Positions 17,113-26,960 of a stretch of 64,000 bases of DNA are shown here, in pieces. Every line of letters starts with the position of its first letter. Positions within the stretch are counted from its first letter, which is position 1. The notes beneath the pieces were generated by a model. It was not told where the DNA came from. It saw only the letters and a list, made by a program, of their open reading frames with translations, and made no database searches. Made by a program: the position numbers and the translations under genes. Where the stretch lies: contig NZ_FNYJ01000002.1 in the NCBI RefSeq assembly GCF_900108875.1, forward strand, positions 1 to 64,000. Direction: 5' to 3'. Source of the DNA: Pseudomonas sp. NFR16 (lineage in GTDB: Bacteria; Pseudomonadota; Gammaproteobacteria; Pseudomonadales; Pseudomonadaceae).

Positions 17113-18141
17113 TCAGCGCTTGAGTTTGCGCTTGTTGCGGTATTGGTCGATGACCACCGCGACGACGATGATCAACCCTTTGATGATGTCTTGTACATAG
17201 GCATCGACGCCTACGAAGGTAAATCCGCTGGCCATCACGCCCAGAATCAGCGCACCGATCACTGTTCCGGTGATCCGGCCGACCCCACCTGACAGGCTGG
17301 TGCCGCCGATCACCGCAGCGGCGATGGCGTCGAGTTCGTAGGACACGCCCATCCCGGCCTGCCCCGTGGCCGCGCGTGCCGAAGCGACCACACCGGCCAG
17401 GCCCGCCAGCAGCCCGGCGATGCTGTACACGATCACCAGATGACGCTTGACGTTGATCCCCGACGTGCGCGCCGCCTGCATGTTGCCGCCGATCGCGTAG
17501 GTGTATTTGCCGTACTTGGTGTAGCGCAGGGCGATGTGAAAGATCACCGCCACCACCAGGAAAATGATCACCGGCATGGCCCCCTGACCAATGGCAGTGT
17601 AGGAATCGTTGAGCATGCTCACCGGCTGACCGCCGGTATAGAAGCGCGCCAGACCGCGCGCCGACACCATCATGCCCAGCGTGGCGATGAACGGCGGAAT
17701 GCCGGTGATGGCAATGATGCTGCCGTTGATCGCGCCGGCCAGCAAGCCGACGCCCAGGCCGGCGATCACCGGTATCCAGACCGGCAGGTCGGTCAGCGAC
17801 GGAAACACCGCGCGGCTGTAATCGGAGGACTGTGCGAGGCTCGCCGCGATCATGGCCGTGAGTGCCAGCACCGAGCCCGATGACAGGTCGATGCCGGTGG
17901 TGATGATCACTTGCGTGACGCCGATGGCGATCATGCCGATGATCGACACCTGCAGAATCATCAGCACCAGACGCTGAGAGTTGAGCAAAAAGCTCTGGTC
18001 GCGCACCACCCAGCCGAAAACCTCGAAGATCAGGCCGATGCCGATCAGCACCAGGAAAATACTCAGTTCGGTCGGCCACCGGCGTTTATGTCGATTGGGC
18101 GCCAGCGCGGGTTTGTTTTCCAGGATCGCGTTCATCTTCAT
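17113..18141 (-). CDS. Sugar/inositol ABC transporter permease (RbsC family)
   Basis: A 342-residue inner-membrane permease of the ribose/xylose/inositol class (BPD_transp_2). About ten hydrophobic segments are visible, with the family signatures QVIITTGIDLSSGSVLAL, GIPPFIATLGMMVSARGLA and GGTSLSGGVGRITGTVIGA. It is the third gene of the binding protein-ATPase-permease cassette, 61 nt after the ATPase gene, and is followed by a strong terminator. Linkage to the iol genes suggests inositol as substrate, probably with the linked binding protein. The sequence alone cannot distinguish inositol from other sugars. Confidence 0.9.
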   Translation of the reverse strand: MKMNAILENKPALAPNRHKRRWPTELSIFLVLIGIGLIFEVFGWVVRDQSFLLNSQRLVLMILQVSIIGMIAIGVTQVIITTGIDLSSGSVLALTAMIAASLAQSSDYSRAVFPSLTDLPVWIPVIAGLGVGLLAGAINGSIIAITGIPPFIATLGMMVSARGLARFYTGGQPVSMLNDSYTAIGQGAMPVIIFLVVAVIFHIALRYTKYGKYTYAIGGNMQAARTSGINVKRHLVIVYSIAGLLAGLAGVVASARAATGQAGMGVSYELDAIAAAVIGGTSLSGGVGRITGTVIGALILGVMASGFTFVGVDAYVQDIIKGLIIVVAVVIDQYRNKRKLKR

Positions 18142-18202
18142 TCATGCCTCTTGTTCTTGTTCGGACCCGGAACGGGCCGTTGGCACTCGGTGGTTGCGCC
18201 GC

Positions 18203-19771
18203 TCAGTGGAGAGCGTTACCGGACGCCAGGTGCATGACGCGCTCTTGAGTCGCCTCGGCGCGGTCCAGGGTGCCCATCATTTCGCCCTCGTGCATGACCA
18301 TCACCCGGTCACTCATGCCGAGCACTTCCGGCAATTCCGAAGAAATCATAATCACCGCCATGCCTTCGCTGGCGAGCAGGGAAATCAGCCGGTAGATCTC
18401 GGCCTTGGCGCCCACGTCGATCCCACGGGTCGGCTCGTCGAGAATCAGCACGCGAGGGTTGGTCATCAGCCAGCGTGCCAGCAACGCTTTCTGTTGATTG
18501 CCGCCTGACAAGGTGTCGATGCATTGCTCGAGCGACGGTGTCTTGACCCGAAGCTTCTTGCACATGTCTTCGCACAGCACACGCAGCGCCTTCTGATGCA
18601 CGAAACCGTTGCCGACGTAGTGCGGCAGCACGGCCATTTCCATGTTTTCCAGCACTGAGAGACAGGGAAACAGACCACTGAGCTTGCGGTCCTCGGTCAG
18701 CAGCGCAAAGCCCTTTTCAATCGCCAGGTGCGGGTCGCCGATCCTGACCGGCGCGCCGTCAAGGATGATTTCCCCTGCCGTGCTGGGCGTAATGCCGAAC
18801 AGGGTCTCGGCGACATTGGTGCGCCCCGAGCCCATCAGGCCGGCGATGCCAAGCACTTCGCCCGCGTGCAGGTCAAACGACACCCCTTCGAACACGCCTT
18901 CCAGTGACAGGTCGCGCACGGACAGCAACAGGTCACCGATCGGCGCTTCGCGTTCGGGGAACAGCTGGGTCAATTCGCGGCCCACCATCATCGAGATCAG
19001 GCTGTCGCCGTTCATGCTGTCGGCGCGCTGCAAGCCGATGTAAGCGCCGTCGCGAAACACCGCCACTTCATCGGCAATGGCGAACACTTCGTTCATTTTA
19101 TGGGTGATATAGATGATGCCCTTACCTTGCGCACGCAGGTCGGCAATGATCGAAAACAGGTGAGCGACTTCTTTTTCGGTGATGGCCGAGGTCGGCTCGT
19201 CCATGATCAGCACGTCGGAATCGTAGGACACCGCCTTGGCGATCTCGACCATTTGCCGCTCGGCAATGCTCAGATTGCCGACCTGCTCCTCCGGGTCCAG
19301 GTTGATGCGCAGGCGCTCCAAGAGTTGCGCGGTGCAGCGGTGCATGGCGCGATGGTCGACCATGTGCAGGCCGTTGAGCTGCTCGCGACCAATCCAGATG
19401 TTCTCGGCGATGGTCATGTGCGGCATCAGGTTGAGTTCCTGGTGAATCATCGCGATGCCCGACTGCAGCGCCGTCAGCGGCGTGTCGAACACCACCGGCT
19501 TGCCGCGCAGGAAGATCTCGCCCGCGTCCGGCTGGTAGATGCCGGCAATGATTTTCATCAGGGTGGACTTGCCCGCCCCGTTCTCGCCCATCAGCGCCAA
19601 TACGCTGCCGGGCCGCACGCGCAATTGCACGTTGTCCAGCGCCACCACCCCAGGAAATCCTTTGCTGATATTGGTGATTTCCAGCAGATACGGATGCTCG
19701 GCGTCGACGATCGTCGACTCCATCGGGGCATCGCTGCGCGGAGCGGTCGAAGCAGTAACGGAAGCGAACAT
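18203..19771 (-). CDS. Sugar/inositol ABC transporter ATPase, two nucleotide-binding domains (RbsA family)
   Basis: A 522-residue duplicated ATPase. Domain 1 carries Walker [10 protein letters not shown] and Walker [12 protein letters not shown]. Domain 2 (from ~270) carries a degenerate P-loop ([16 protein letters not shown]), the signature LSGGNQQK and Walker [13 protein letters not shown], the usual asymmetric layout of RbsA/MglA/XylG proteins. GGAGCC lies 8 nt before the ATG. The N-terminal ~28 residues (to HPYLLEI) are a variable extension. Middle gene of the transporter operon. Confidence 0.93.
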   Translation of the reverse strand: MFASVTASTAPRSDAPMESTIVDAEHPYLLEITNISKGFPGVVALDNVQLRVRPGSVLALMGENGAGKSTLMKIIAGIYQPDAGEIFLRGKPVVFDTPLTALQSGIAMIHQELNLMPHMTIAENIWIGREQLNGLHMVDHRAMHRCTAQLLERLRINLDPEEQVGNLSIAERQMVEIAKAVSYDSDVLIMDEPTSAITEKEVAHLFSIIADLRAQGKGIIYITHKMNEVFAIADEVAVFRDGAYIGLQRADSMNGDSLISMMVGRELTQLFPEREAPIGDLLLSVRDLSLEGVFEGVSFDLHAGEVLGIAGLMGSGRTNVAETLFGITPSTAGEIILDGAPVRIGDPHLAIEKGFALLTEDRKLSGLFPCLSVLENMEMAVLPHYVGNGFVHQKALRVLCEDMCKKLRVKTPSLEQCIDTLSGGNQQKALLARWLMTNPRVLILDEPTRGIDVGAKAEIYRLISLLASEGMAVIMISSELPEVLGMSDRVMVMHEGEMMGTLDRAEATQERVMHLASGNALH

Positions 19772-19853
19772 GGTCCAGGCTCCTCAGGTGACATCGGCAG
19801 CAGAGCGACGGCGCGCCGCCCTCTGCATCCTGTCAGTCGTCGTCGGGTGAGCG

Positions 19854-20783
19854 TTACTTGAACGTGTTGACGTTTTCCGGGGTGATCAGACGGAACGGGA
19901 TCACGATCGCCTGCTCGGGCAGCGTCTCTTTTCTGGCCAGTTTCACGGCGGCATCGATGGAGCCTTCACCCTGGCCTTTGCCGTCCTGGAACACCGAAAT
20001 CGTCAGGTCGCCTTTTTTCACCGCACTTAACCCGTCCGGCGTGCCGTCCACTCCCGCGACCAGCACATCACCGGGTTTCTTGCCCGCCTGCTTCAAGGCC
20101 ATGGATGCGCCGATGGCCATTTCATCGTTGTTGGAGACGACGGCGCTGAAATCACGGCCCTGGGTCAGCCAGTTATTGGTGATGTCCATGCCTTTCTGCC
20201 GACCCCATGCGCCTTCCTGCTCTTCAGCCACTTTGATGTCGGGGTATTTTTTCAGCACTTCCTTCACGCCTTCGGTGCGGTCGCGAGTCGAGTTGTTCGA
20301 CAGCTCGCCCAGCAAAATCACGATGCTGCCCTTGCCGTTCAGCTTCTTGGCCAGGTACTCCATCTGCATGCGACCGGCCTCTTTGTCGTCGGAGGTGACC
20401 GAGGCCACGCCCGCCGGAAGCTTCGGATCATCAGGACGGCGATTGACGTAGACCAGCGGGATACCGGCTGCGGTGGCGGCTTTGGTGATGCGGGCAGTCG
20501 CTGCGGTGTCGACAGGGTTGACGATCAGGGCATCGACTTTCTTGCCGATGAGCTCCTGAACCTGATCCAGCTGTTTGTTCACATCGTTGCGGCCGTCGAC
20601 GAACTGCAGATCGACCCCGCCCATGGCCTTGGCTTTTTTGCCCATGTCCTCGCGCATATAGGTCAGGTAGGTATCATCGAACTGCGACATGGCCACGCCG
20701 ATTTTCAGATCGGCCGCCAGCGTAACGCCGCTGCCGAGCATCAGGGCCAGTGCGAGAGAGGTGAAGCGGAGCTTGATGTTCAT
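19854..20783 (-). CDS. Periplasmic sugar/inositol-binding protein (RbsB family)
   Basis: A 309-residue substrate-binding protein with a Sec signal peptide (MNIKLRFTSLALALMLGSG, cleavage near TLA-ADL at residue 23-24) and the Peripla_BP_4 fold: KIGVAMSQFDDTYLTYMREDM, then VDALIVNPVDTAA, VVSNNDEMAIGAS and VLVAGVDGTPDGL. Its place directly downstream of the iol catabolic genes and the matching operator-like palindrome upstream support myo-inositol or a related cyclitol as ligand. The ATPase gene follows after 82 nt. Confidence 0.88.
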   Translation of the reverse strand: MNIKLRFTSLALALMLGSGVTLAADLKIGVAMSQFDDTYLTYMREDMGKKAKAMGGVDLQFVDGRNDVNKQLDQVQELIGKKVDALIVNPVDTAATARITKAATAAGIPLVYVNRRPDDPKLPAGVASVTSDDKEAGRMQMEYLAKKLNGKGSIVILLGELSNNSTRDRTEGVKEVLKKYPDIKVAEEQEGAWGRQKGMDITNNWLTQGRDFSAVVSNNDEMAIGASMALKQAGKKPGDVLVAGVDGTPDGLSAVKKGDLTISVFQDGKGQGEGSIDAAVKLARKETLPEQAIVIPFRLITPENVNTFK

Positions 20784-20841
20784 GAACGGTCTTTCTCCAA
20801 ATTCTTGTTGTTGTAGTGAATTGGCTAACGACTGCTGGTGT

Positions 20842-21081
20842 TCAGAGCGACTGTTGCGGACTGGAAAAATGCGGGTTGGTGAAGTGCGCGACCGAGGCGG
20901 TGGACGCGCCGCAAACCATCACGCCGTGGCTTTCGACGCACAGCACTCGGGCAGCGGCGGCAAGCGCGCGATCGAGCAAAGGGGAAATGATGACGGTGGT
21001 GCGGGAGGCGGCGCGGAGGATGGCGCAAGCGGCGTGTGAGATTGAACGGCAAGCCTGGGTGGCATGTTTGAAAATGTTCAT
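20842..21081 (-). CDS. Possible small ORF (79 aa) leading the transporter operon
   Basis: I do not recognise this protein. The frame begins MNIFKHATQACRSISHAAC and contains a hydrophobic stretch (TTVIISPLLDRALAAAARVLCV). Support is codon usage: about three quarters of third positions are G or C, as in neighbouring genes, and an AGG lies 8 nt before the ATG. The frame upstream of 21081 (open to 21165) loses that bias. It ends 58 nt before the binding-protein start codon on the same strand. It could be a small membrane-associated or leader protein, or a chance frame. Confidence 0.4.
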   Translation of the reverse strand: MNIFKHATQACRSISHAACAILRAASRTTVIISPLLDRALAAAARVLCVESHGVMVCGASTASVAHFTNPHFSSPQQSL

Positions 21082-21209
21082 CGACGGTACCTGTCTGCTG
21101 TGACTTTCTTGTTTTTGTGTCGCTCGTCGAGCCTGATGAAGTGGGCTTTTAAACAGCTCCGTCACCGGGCCTGGACGTCGATAGTCGGCAACCTGGAAAT
21201 GACTCTATT

Positions 21210-21223
21210 GGAAAATAATTTCC
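21210..21223. promoter_or_regulatory. Candidate IolR operator, perfect GGAA-N6-TTCC
   Basis: GGAA at 21210-21213, AATAAT, then TTCC at 21220-21223, inside the longer palindrome TTGGAAAATAATTTCCAA. From memory, GGAA-N6-TTCC is the site described for the RpiR-type IolR of Sinorhizobium. It sits in an AT-rich stretch about 130 nt upstream of the small ORF. A second palindrome TAGAA-N5-TTCTA lies at 21238-21252. The likely controller is the RpiR-family protein at 30101. Confidence 0.55.
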
Positions 21224-21335
21224 AATTCAACCAATTTTAGAATTTATTTCTATTTCCATTTTCTGAGGTGCAGTCGCTTGATCCGGCAGCAGGCACGGGC
21301 CCGCTGCGGTCGACAATCCAGACCGCTGAGCGCCG

Positions 21336-22355
21336 CTACAGCACTACTGCCCTGCCCTCTAGCGCACTGGTCCGCGCGGCGTCAAGGACGCGGGCCGACG
21401 CCACGGCATCCCGGGCATCCACCGGATTGCGGCCCTGGCTCATCACGGCATCCTGCAATTGCCGATAGAACTCCGGCCAGCAACCGCGCTCCGAAGGCAC
21501 CCGTTCACGGTGTTCGCCCTGCTCGAACCAGCCCCAGCGCCGGTGCTCTTCAACGCCCCAGCGATCGCCTTCGGTTTTAGGCGACAACCCCGCCAGCGCG
21601 GCCTCTTCCTGACCGTCAAGGCCCTCAACGGTATAGCAGCCCTGTGAGCCGTTGACCCGAAAACGCGGACCTTTGGCGTTTTGCAGGCAATTGCCCCATA
21701 AATGCGAGATCACACCGCTGGCATGGGTCAGCGACACGAAAAAGCCGTGATCGACCTTCTGCTCCGGGGTGGCGAATTCAAGCTCGGCATATACCCGCGT
21801 AAACGGACCGAACAGCAGCAGCGCCTGATCGACGAGGTGACTGCCCAGGTCGCGCAGAATGCCACCGCCGCTCTCTTTGCCCACCGAGCCTGGCGAATAA
21901 CGCTCGACCCGGGATTCAAATCGACTGATCCGGCCCAGCACGCCCTGATCGATCAGTTTGCGTACGGTGAGAAAGTCCGAGTCCCAGCGGCGGTTCTGGT
22001 AGACGCTCAGCAACACGCCGCGCTGTTCGGCAGCGTCCACCAGCTCCTGTGCTTGCCGGGCATCCGGGGCAAAGGGCTTGTCGCTGACCACGGGCACGCC
22101 CAGTTCGATGGCTTCCAGAATCAACGCACGCCGGGAAGCCAGCGGTGTGGAAATCACCACCGCATCAATGCCGGCCGCCACCATGTCGGCCAGGCTGTCG
22201 AAGGCCGGCACTTTGGGATGGTCCTTGTGCAGGTCCTGCCGACGCTCGGGCGAGCGAGTGACCACGCCCGCGAACGTTGCGCCGTTCATGCTGGCCAGCA
22301 AGGGCGCGTGAAAATAGCGCCCGCCCTTACCGTAGCCGATGAGTCCGATTTTCAT
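21336..22355 (-). CDS. Gfo/Idh/MocA oxidoreductase, IolW-like (scyllo-inositol dehydrogenase type)
   Basis: A 339-residue NAD(P)-dependent dehydrogenase with an N-terminal Rossmann motif (MKIGLIGYGKGGRYFHAPLL) and the catalytic-lysine block VVSDKPFAP. Several segments closely follow Bacillus IolW/YvaA: GVLLSVYQNRRWDSDFLTV, GSHLVDQALLLFG, and GPRFRVNGSQGCYTVEGLDGQE. That points to NADPH-linked inositol/inosose interconversion, notably scyllo-inositol, rather than classical IolG. AAAGGAGA directly precedes the ATG at 22355; the frame open to 22391 is ignored. It is the last gene of the iol catabolic run, separated from iolD by an inverted repeat. It may supply the first oxidation step here. Confidence 0.8.
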   Translation of the reverse strand: MKIGLIGYGKGGRYFHAPLLASMNGATFAGVVTRSPERRQDLHKDHPKVPAFDSLADMVAAGIDAVVISTPLASRRALILEAIELGVPVVSDKPFAPDARQAQELVDAAEQRGVLLSVYQNRRWDSDFLTVRKLIDQGVLGRISRFESRVERYSPGSVGKESGGGILRDLGSHLVDQALLLFGPFTRVYAELEFATPEQKVDHGFFVSLTHASGVISHLWGNCLQNAKGPRFRVNGSQGCYTVEGLDGQEEAALAGLSPKTEGDRWGVEEHRRWGWFEQGEHRERVPSERGCWPEFYRQLQDAVMSQGRNPVDARDAVASARVLDAARTSALEGRAVVL

Positions 22356-22391
22356 GAGATCTCCTTTGTACATTGCATCTGCGCCATGCAC

Positions 22392-22469
22392 CGGCCTTTT
22401 CCCGGCTGAAGCCGGTCCTACAGACGCTGCACGCTTTTCGTAGGACCGGCTTCAGCCGGGAAGAGGCCG
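22392..22469. repeat. Inverted REP pair between iolD and the IolW-like gene
   Basis: Two 29-nt arms (22392-22420 and 22441-22469) are inverted copies with one mismatch around a 20-nt loop. They match the REP unit at the start of the window. In the mRNA they would form a very stable stem-loop in the 161-nt space between iolD and the next gene, where it could protect the upstream transcript or attenuate the downstream gene. Confidence 0.88.
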
Positions 22470-22516
22470 AGTCAGTCGGCAAACACTGTTGAGCCTTACC
22501 CGCGACCGACCATTCA

Positions 22517-24448
22517 TCAATATTTGCGGGCTTTTGCCAGCATCGCTTTCTGCCGCTCGTGCGCTTCAGCGGTCTTGTCGCTGGTCGACACCTCGGCCAC
22601 ACCCACGCGCCACCATGACAAATAACCATGGATCATCGTCTTGGGCAGGACCTTGATGTCGATCAGCGTCGACACCGTCTGCTTGCGCGCATCGGCCAGC
22701 GCCGCCTCCAGCGCCTCGACGGTCTTGACCGAGTAGGTCTTGCAACCGTACGCCGCTGCACTCATGGCGAAGTCCACCGGCACGAAGTCGCCGTCGAGTT
22801 GCCCGGTCTCCGGATTGCGATAGCGAAATTCAGTGCCATAGCTGCCCATGCCGTTGCCCATCTGCAGGTTGTTGATGCAGCCGAACGCCATATTATCCAG
22901 CAGCACCACATTGATCTTGCGCCGCTCCTGAATCGACGTCGCAAGCTCGGAGTGCAGCATCATGTAGGAGCCGTCGCCGACCAGCGCGTACACCTCGCGC
23001 TCGGGCGCAGCCATCTTGGCGCCGAGCGCGGCGTTGACCTCGTAACCCATGCATGAGTAACCGTATTCGACGTGATAGCTGTCCACGCTCATGCTGCGCC
23101 ACGCTCGCTGCAGATCGCCGGGCAGGCTTCCGGCCGCCGCGACGATCACTGCATCGTCCGGCAACTGCTGGTTGAGCACGCCAAGCACGCGGCTCTGGGT
23201 CAGGCACGACCCGGTCATCTCGATGAAATCGCGCAGCACTTGCGGGTCCAGATGGCCGCCGACTTCAGGCTCAAAACCTTCGGTCTGATAGTCCACGGCG
23301 TATAAACGGTCGACTTCTGCATCCAGCGCCGCCCTCGCCCGCGCAGGTTGATCGCCCCACTGCGCACGATAATCGCCCATGTGCCCGGCAATCGAGCGCA
23401 GCGCCAGGCGCGCGTCGGCCAGCACCTGCACGCCGTCGAGCTTCTGCACGTCGAACGCGCCGACATTGAGGTTGAGAAACTGCACATCGGGATTCTGGAA
23501 CAGTGACTTCGAGCCGGTGGTGAAATCGCTGTAACGGGTGCCGACACCGATGATCAGGTCAGCCTCGCGCGCCAGCGTGTTGGCCGCCAGCGAACCGGTT
23601 TCGCCAATGCCGCCCATGTTGAGCGGGTGCGCGGAAACAATCGCACTCTTGCCCGCCTGGGTTTCAGTGAACGGAACATCAAAGCGCTCCGCGAACGCCT
23701 GCAACTCGGCCGCCGCGCCGGAGTAACGGACGCCGCCCCCGCAAATCAACAATGGCTTGCGTTTGCCCCTGAGCAGCGAAACAGCTTCGGCGAGCATCGC
23801 CTCCGTGGCTGGACGGCGATCGATGCGGTGCACGCGTTTTTGCAGAAACGAGTCGGGGTAATCATAGGCTTCGCCTTGCACGTCCTGCGGCAGCGCGAGG
23901 GTAACCGCACCGGTCTCGGCAGGGTCGGTGAGCACGCGCATGGCATTGAGGGCGGCGCTCATCAATTGCTCGGGCCGGTTGATGCGGTCCCAGAATTTGC
24001 TGACCGCCTTGAACGCATCGTTGGTGCTGATGCTCAGGTCGTGGAATTGCTCGATCTGCTGCAATACAGGATCCGGTTGACGACTGGCGTACACATCGCC
24101 GGGCAGCAACAGCAACGGAATGCGGTTGGCCGACGCCGTGGCCGCAGCGGTGAGCATGTTCGCGGCTCCCGGACCCACGGACGAGGTGCATGCGTAAATT
24201 TTGCGCCGCAGGTGCTGCTTGGCGAAACCCATGGCGGCGTGGCACATGCCTTGTTCATTGCGGCCCTGATGCACGACCAGATCGCCGCTGTCCTGCTCCA
24301 GCGCCTGGCCCAGACCCAGCACGTTGCCGTGGCCGAAAATCGTGAACACCCCGGCGACGAATTTGCTCTGCACGCCGTCGACTTCGACGTACTGGTTATC
24401 GAGAAATTTCACCAAAGCCTGGGCCATGGTCAGTCGTGTCGTGGTCAT
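22517..24448 (-). CDS. iolD: 3D-trihydroxycyclohexane-1,2-dione hydrolase
   Basis: A 643-residue thiamine-diphosphate enzyme that opens the ring of 3D-(3,5/4)-trihydroxycyclohexane-1,2-dione to 5-deoxy-D-glucuronate in inositol breakdown. It has the acetolactate-synthase fold: an N-terminal PYR domain with [14 protein letters not shown]...[14 protein letters not shown], a central domain, and a C-terminal ThDP/metal motif [12 protein letters not shown]...[11 protein letters not shown]. Full family length. AAGGTG lies 7 nt before the ATG. Upstream, iolA is 174 nt away across a palindromic repeat; downstream is the IolW-like gene. Confidence 0.94.
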   Translation of the reverse strand: MTTTRLTMAQALVKFLDNQYVEVDGVQSKFVAGVFTIFGHGNVLGLGQALEQDSGDLVVHQGRNEQGMCHAAMGFAKQHLRRKIYACTSSVGPGAANMLTAAATASANRIPLLLLPGDVYASRQPDPVLQQIEQFHDLSISTNDAFKAVSKFWDRINRPEQLMSAALNAMRVLTDPAETGAVTLALPQDVQGEAYDYPDSFLQKRVHRIDRRPATEAMLAEAVSLLRGKRKPLLICGGGVRYSGAAAELQAFAERFDVPFTETQAGKSAIVSAHPLNMGGIGETGSLAANTLAREADLIIGVGTRYSDFTTGSKSLFQNPDVQFLNLNVGAFDVQKLDGVQVLADARLALRSIAGHMGDYRAQWGDQPARARAALDAEVDRLYAVDYQTEGFEPEVGGHLDPQVLRDFIEMTGSCLTQSRVLGVLNQQLPDDAVIVAAAGSLPGDLQRAWRSMSVDSYHVEYGYSCMGYEVNAALGAKMAAPEREVYALVGDGSYMMLHSELATSIQERRKINVVLLDNMAFGCINNLQMGNGMGSYGTEFRYRNPETGQLDGDFVPVDFAMSAAAYGCKTYSVKTVEALEAALADARKQTVSTLIDIKVLPKTMIHGYLSWWRVGVAEVSTSDKTAEAHERQKAMLAKARKY

Positions 24449-24494
24449 GCTTGCACCTTGTTTTTATTGGAGGTGATGAGGCGACGTACATATT

Positions 24495-24600
24495 GATCGT
24501 TCTCACGTTCTGCGTGGGATCGCATTATGGAACGCTCCGCGTCCATCGTCTGACCCGGAGCGTCAGTGGCGGCGTTACCACCCGGAACGTGAGAACGATC
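24495..24600. repeat. Palindromic repetitive element between iolA and iolD
   Basis: Perfect 16-bp arms (24495-24510 and 24585-24600) enclose 74 nt with further internal palindromes (GGAACGCTCCGCGTCC, GGAGCG). The CTCACGTTCTGCGTGGG-type motif resembles an abundant dispersed repeat of the P. syringae/P. putida group. It fills most of the iolA-iolD intergenic space and would fold into a long hairpin in the operon transcript. Confidence 0.8.
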
Positions 24601-24622
24601 ATTGAGGGCACTTGGCCCCGGC

Positions 24623-26122
24623 TTACTTCGCCGTCGGCATGCTGAACTCAGGGCCTTTGGCGATGCTGTCCGGCCAGCGCTGCATGACGCTCTTGTAACG
24701 GCTGTAGAAGCGCAGGCCTTCTTCCCCGTAGGCGTGGTGGTCGCCGAACAGCGAGCGTTTCCAGCCGCCGAACGAATGCCAGGCCATGGGCACCGGAATC
24801 GGTACGTTGATGCCCACCATGCCCACCTTGATGTTGCGGGCGAAGGCCCGGGCGATGCCGCCGTCGCGGGTGAAACACGACACCCCATTGCCGAACTCGT
24901 GAGCGTTGATCAATTCGACCGCAGCGGCGAAATCCGCCACATGGACGATCCCCAGCACGGGTCCGAAAATTTCTTCCTTATAAACAGTCATGTCCGGGGT
25001 CACGTCATCGAACAACGTCGGGCCGACGAAAAAGCCGCTCTCGGCGCCCGGCACGTTGAACTGGCGGCCGTCGACGATCAGCTTCGCGCCCTCTTTGACG
25101 CCCTGATCAATGTAGTCCTGCACCTTGGCCTTGTGCGCCGCCGTGACCAGCGGGCCCATGTCGGAATCGGCGTTCATGCCGTTGCCGACCTTGAGCGAAT
25201 CGATGCGGGGCAGCAGCGCGTCGATCAGTTTCTGCCCGACATCGCCCACCACCACGGCAATGGAAATCGCCATGCAGCGCTCGCCGGCCGAACCATAGGC
25301 GGCACCGATCAGCGCATCCGCCGCCTGATCCAGATCGGCATCGGGCATCACGATCATGTGATTTTTCGCTCCGCCCAGCGCCTGCACGCGCTTACCCTGA
25401 GCGGTGCCTTGCTGGTGGATGTACTCGGCGATCGGCGTGGAGCCGACGAAAGAAATCGCTTCGATGCCCTTGTGCTGCAGCAAGGCGTCCACCGCCACCT
25501 TGTCACCCTGAACGACGTTGAACACGCCGTCTGGCAACCCGGCCTGCTGGAGCAGGCGCGCCATCAGCAACGACGCCGACGGGTCGCGCTCGGACGGCTT
25601 GAGGATGAAGCAGTTACCGGTGACCAAGGCCATGGGGATCATCCACAGCGGCACCATGACCGGAAAATTGAACGGTGTGACGCCTGCGCACACGCCCAGC
25701 GGCTGACGCAGGTTCCAGTTATCGATGCCGCCGCCGATGTTGTCGCTGAAATCGCTTTTCAACAGACTCGGCGCGCCGCAGGCGAACTCGACGATTTCAA
25801 TGCCGCGCACCACCTCGCCCTTGGCATCGGAAAACACCTTGCCGTGCTCGCGACAGATGATCTCAGCCAGCTCGTCGTGGTGCTGATCGAGCAGTTCCTT
25901 GAATTTGAACATGACCCGCGCGCGCCGCAACGACGACTGATCGGCCCACGCGGGAAACGCTGCCTGCGCCGCCGCCACGGCCTGATCGATGGTGGTCGGC
26001 TCGGCCAGCGCCACCCGCGCCTGGACTGCGCCCGTGGCCGGGTTGAACACATCGCTGAAACGCTCGCTGGTGTCGTGCACCTGGCCGTTGATGTAGTGGC
26101 CGATAATCGGGGCGTTGCTCAT
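24623..26122 (-). CDS. mmsA: (Methyl)malonate-semialdehyde dehydrogenase, CoA-acylating
   Basis: A 499-residue aldehyde dehydrogenase of the MmsA/IolA type, converting malonate semialdehyde to acetyl-CoA and CO2 in the last step of inositol catabolism; the same enzyme class acts in valine breakdown. The NAD-binding region contains [14 protein letters not shown] and the nucleophile is Cys283 in [24 protein letters not shown] is typical of CoA-acylating members. AAGGAG lies before the ATG. It sits 22 nt after iolB and before iolD, so iolA would be an equally good name. Confidence 0.93.
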   Translation of the reverse strand: MSNAPIIGHYINGQVHDTSERFSDVFNPATGAVQARVALAEPTTIDQAVAAAQAAFPAWADQSSLRRARVMFKFKELLDQHHDELAEIICREHGKVFSDAKGEVVRGIEIVEFACGAPSLLKSDFSDNIGGGIDNWNLRQPLGVCAGVTPFNFPVMVPLWMIPMALVTGNCFILKPSERDPSASLLMARLLQQAGLPDGVFNVVQGDKVAVDALLQHKGIEAISFVGSTPIAEYIHQQGTAQGKRVQALGGAKNHMIVMPDADLDQAADALIGAAYGSAGERCMAISIAVVVGDVGQKLIDALLPRIDSLKVGNGMNADSDMGPLVTAAHKAKVQDYIDQGVKEGAKLIVDGRQFNVPGAESGFFVGPTLFDDVTPDMTVYKEEIFGPVLGIVHVADFAAAVELINAHEFGNGVSCFTRDGGIARAFARNIKVGMVGINVPIPVPMAWHSFGGWKRSLFGDHHAYGEEGLRFYSRYKSVMQRWPDSIAKGPEFSMPTAK

Positions 26123-26144
26123 GGTGGCTCCTTGAGAAATGGCG

Positions 26145-26960
26145 TTAAAGATCCAGCAACCACTGATGCTCGGGATCGTTGTGAAATTGCCAGGCGCGTT
26201 TGGGCCCCGCCATCACATTCAGGTAATACGACTCGTAGCCATAAGGCACGCTGACCGGGTGATAACCCTTCGGCACCGTGACCAGATCATTGTTTTCCAC
26301 CGCCATGGCCTGATCGATGCTGCGATCGTCGGTGTACACGCGCTGAAAAATGAAGCCCTGCGGCGGGCTGATCTGGTGGTAGTAGGTTTCCTCCAGAAAA
26401 CTTTCGTGGGGCAGATCGTCCTTGTCGTGCTTGTGCGGCGGGTAGCTGGAGGAGTGCCCCGACGGGGTGCGCACTTCCACCACCAGCAGCGAATGCGCAG
26501 GCTCGCTGTCGGGCAGGATGTCGCAGACGTAGCGGGTGTTCGCCGATTTGCCGCGCACACTGCGCTTCATGGTTTCAGGCCGGATCAGCCGCGCTGGCAA
26601 ACCCCTGGAACGATCGCCAGGCGCTGCGCACACCGCAATCTGAACGGCACTGAGGGCCGTGACCTGCGCCTGGCTGTCAGGCGGCAGATAAACGGCAAAG
26701 GGCGATTTTTCCTCGAACACCGACTGCCGATCACCGATGTTCTCCCAGCTGAAACTGCCCTGCCCCGGCGATTCGCCGCTGACGCTGACACGTCCGCTGA
26801 GCAACACCAGGCAGATTTCTCTGTCACCGCAGCTGACCGGCAGCCGTTCGCCCACCGTCAGGCGATGGGCAGAAAAACCGACGTATTCCAGCACGCCCTC
26901 GGCCAGCGCTACGACATCGCGGCCTTCGGCCTTGCTCTTGACCAGAAGATTCATGCTCAC
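26145..26960 (-). CDS. iolB: 5-deoxy-glucuronate isomerase
   Basis: A 271-residue bicupin that converts 5-deoxy-D-glucuronate to 2-deoxy-5-keto-D-gluconate. The C-terminal cupin contains [22 protein letters not shown] and the run [33 protein letters not shown], typical of IolB metal-binding and active-site regions. The start overlaps the iolE stop by four bases (ATGA), so the two are translationally coupled. Confidence 0.94.
   Translation of the reverse strand: MSMNLLVKSKAEGRDVVALAEGVLEYVGFSAHRLTVGERLPVSCGDREICLVLLSGRVSVSGESPGQGSFSWENIGDRQSVFEEKSPFAVYLPPDSQAQVTALSAVQIAVCAAPGDRSRGLPARLIRPETMKRSVRGKSANTRYVCDILPDSEPAHSLLVVEVRTPSGHSSSYPPHKHDKDDLPHESFLEETYYHQISPPQGFIFQRVYTDDRSIDQAMAVENNDLVTVPKGYHPVSVPYGYESYYLNVMAGPKRAWQFHNDPEHQWLLDL

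Noticed and set aside
24602..26254. 550-codon frame on the plus strand
   Set aside because: Antisense to the mmsA gene; His/Arg/Ala-rich translation without motifs.
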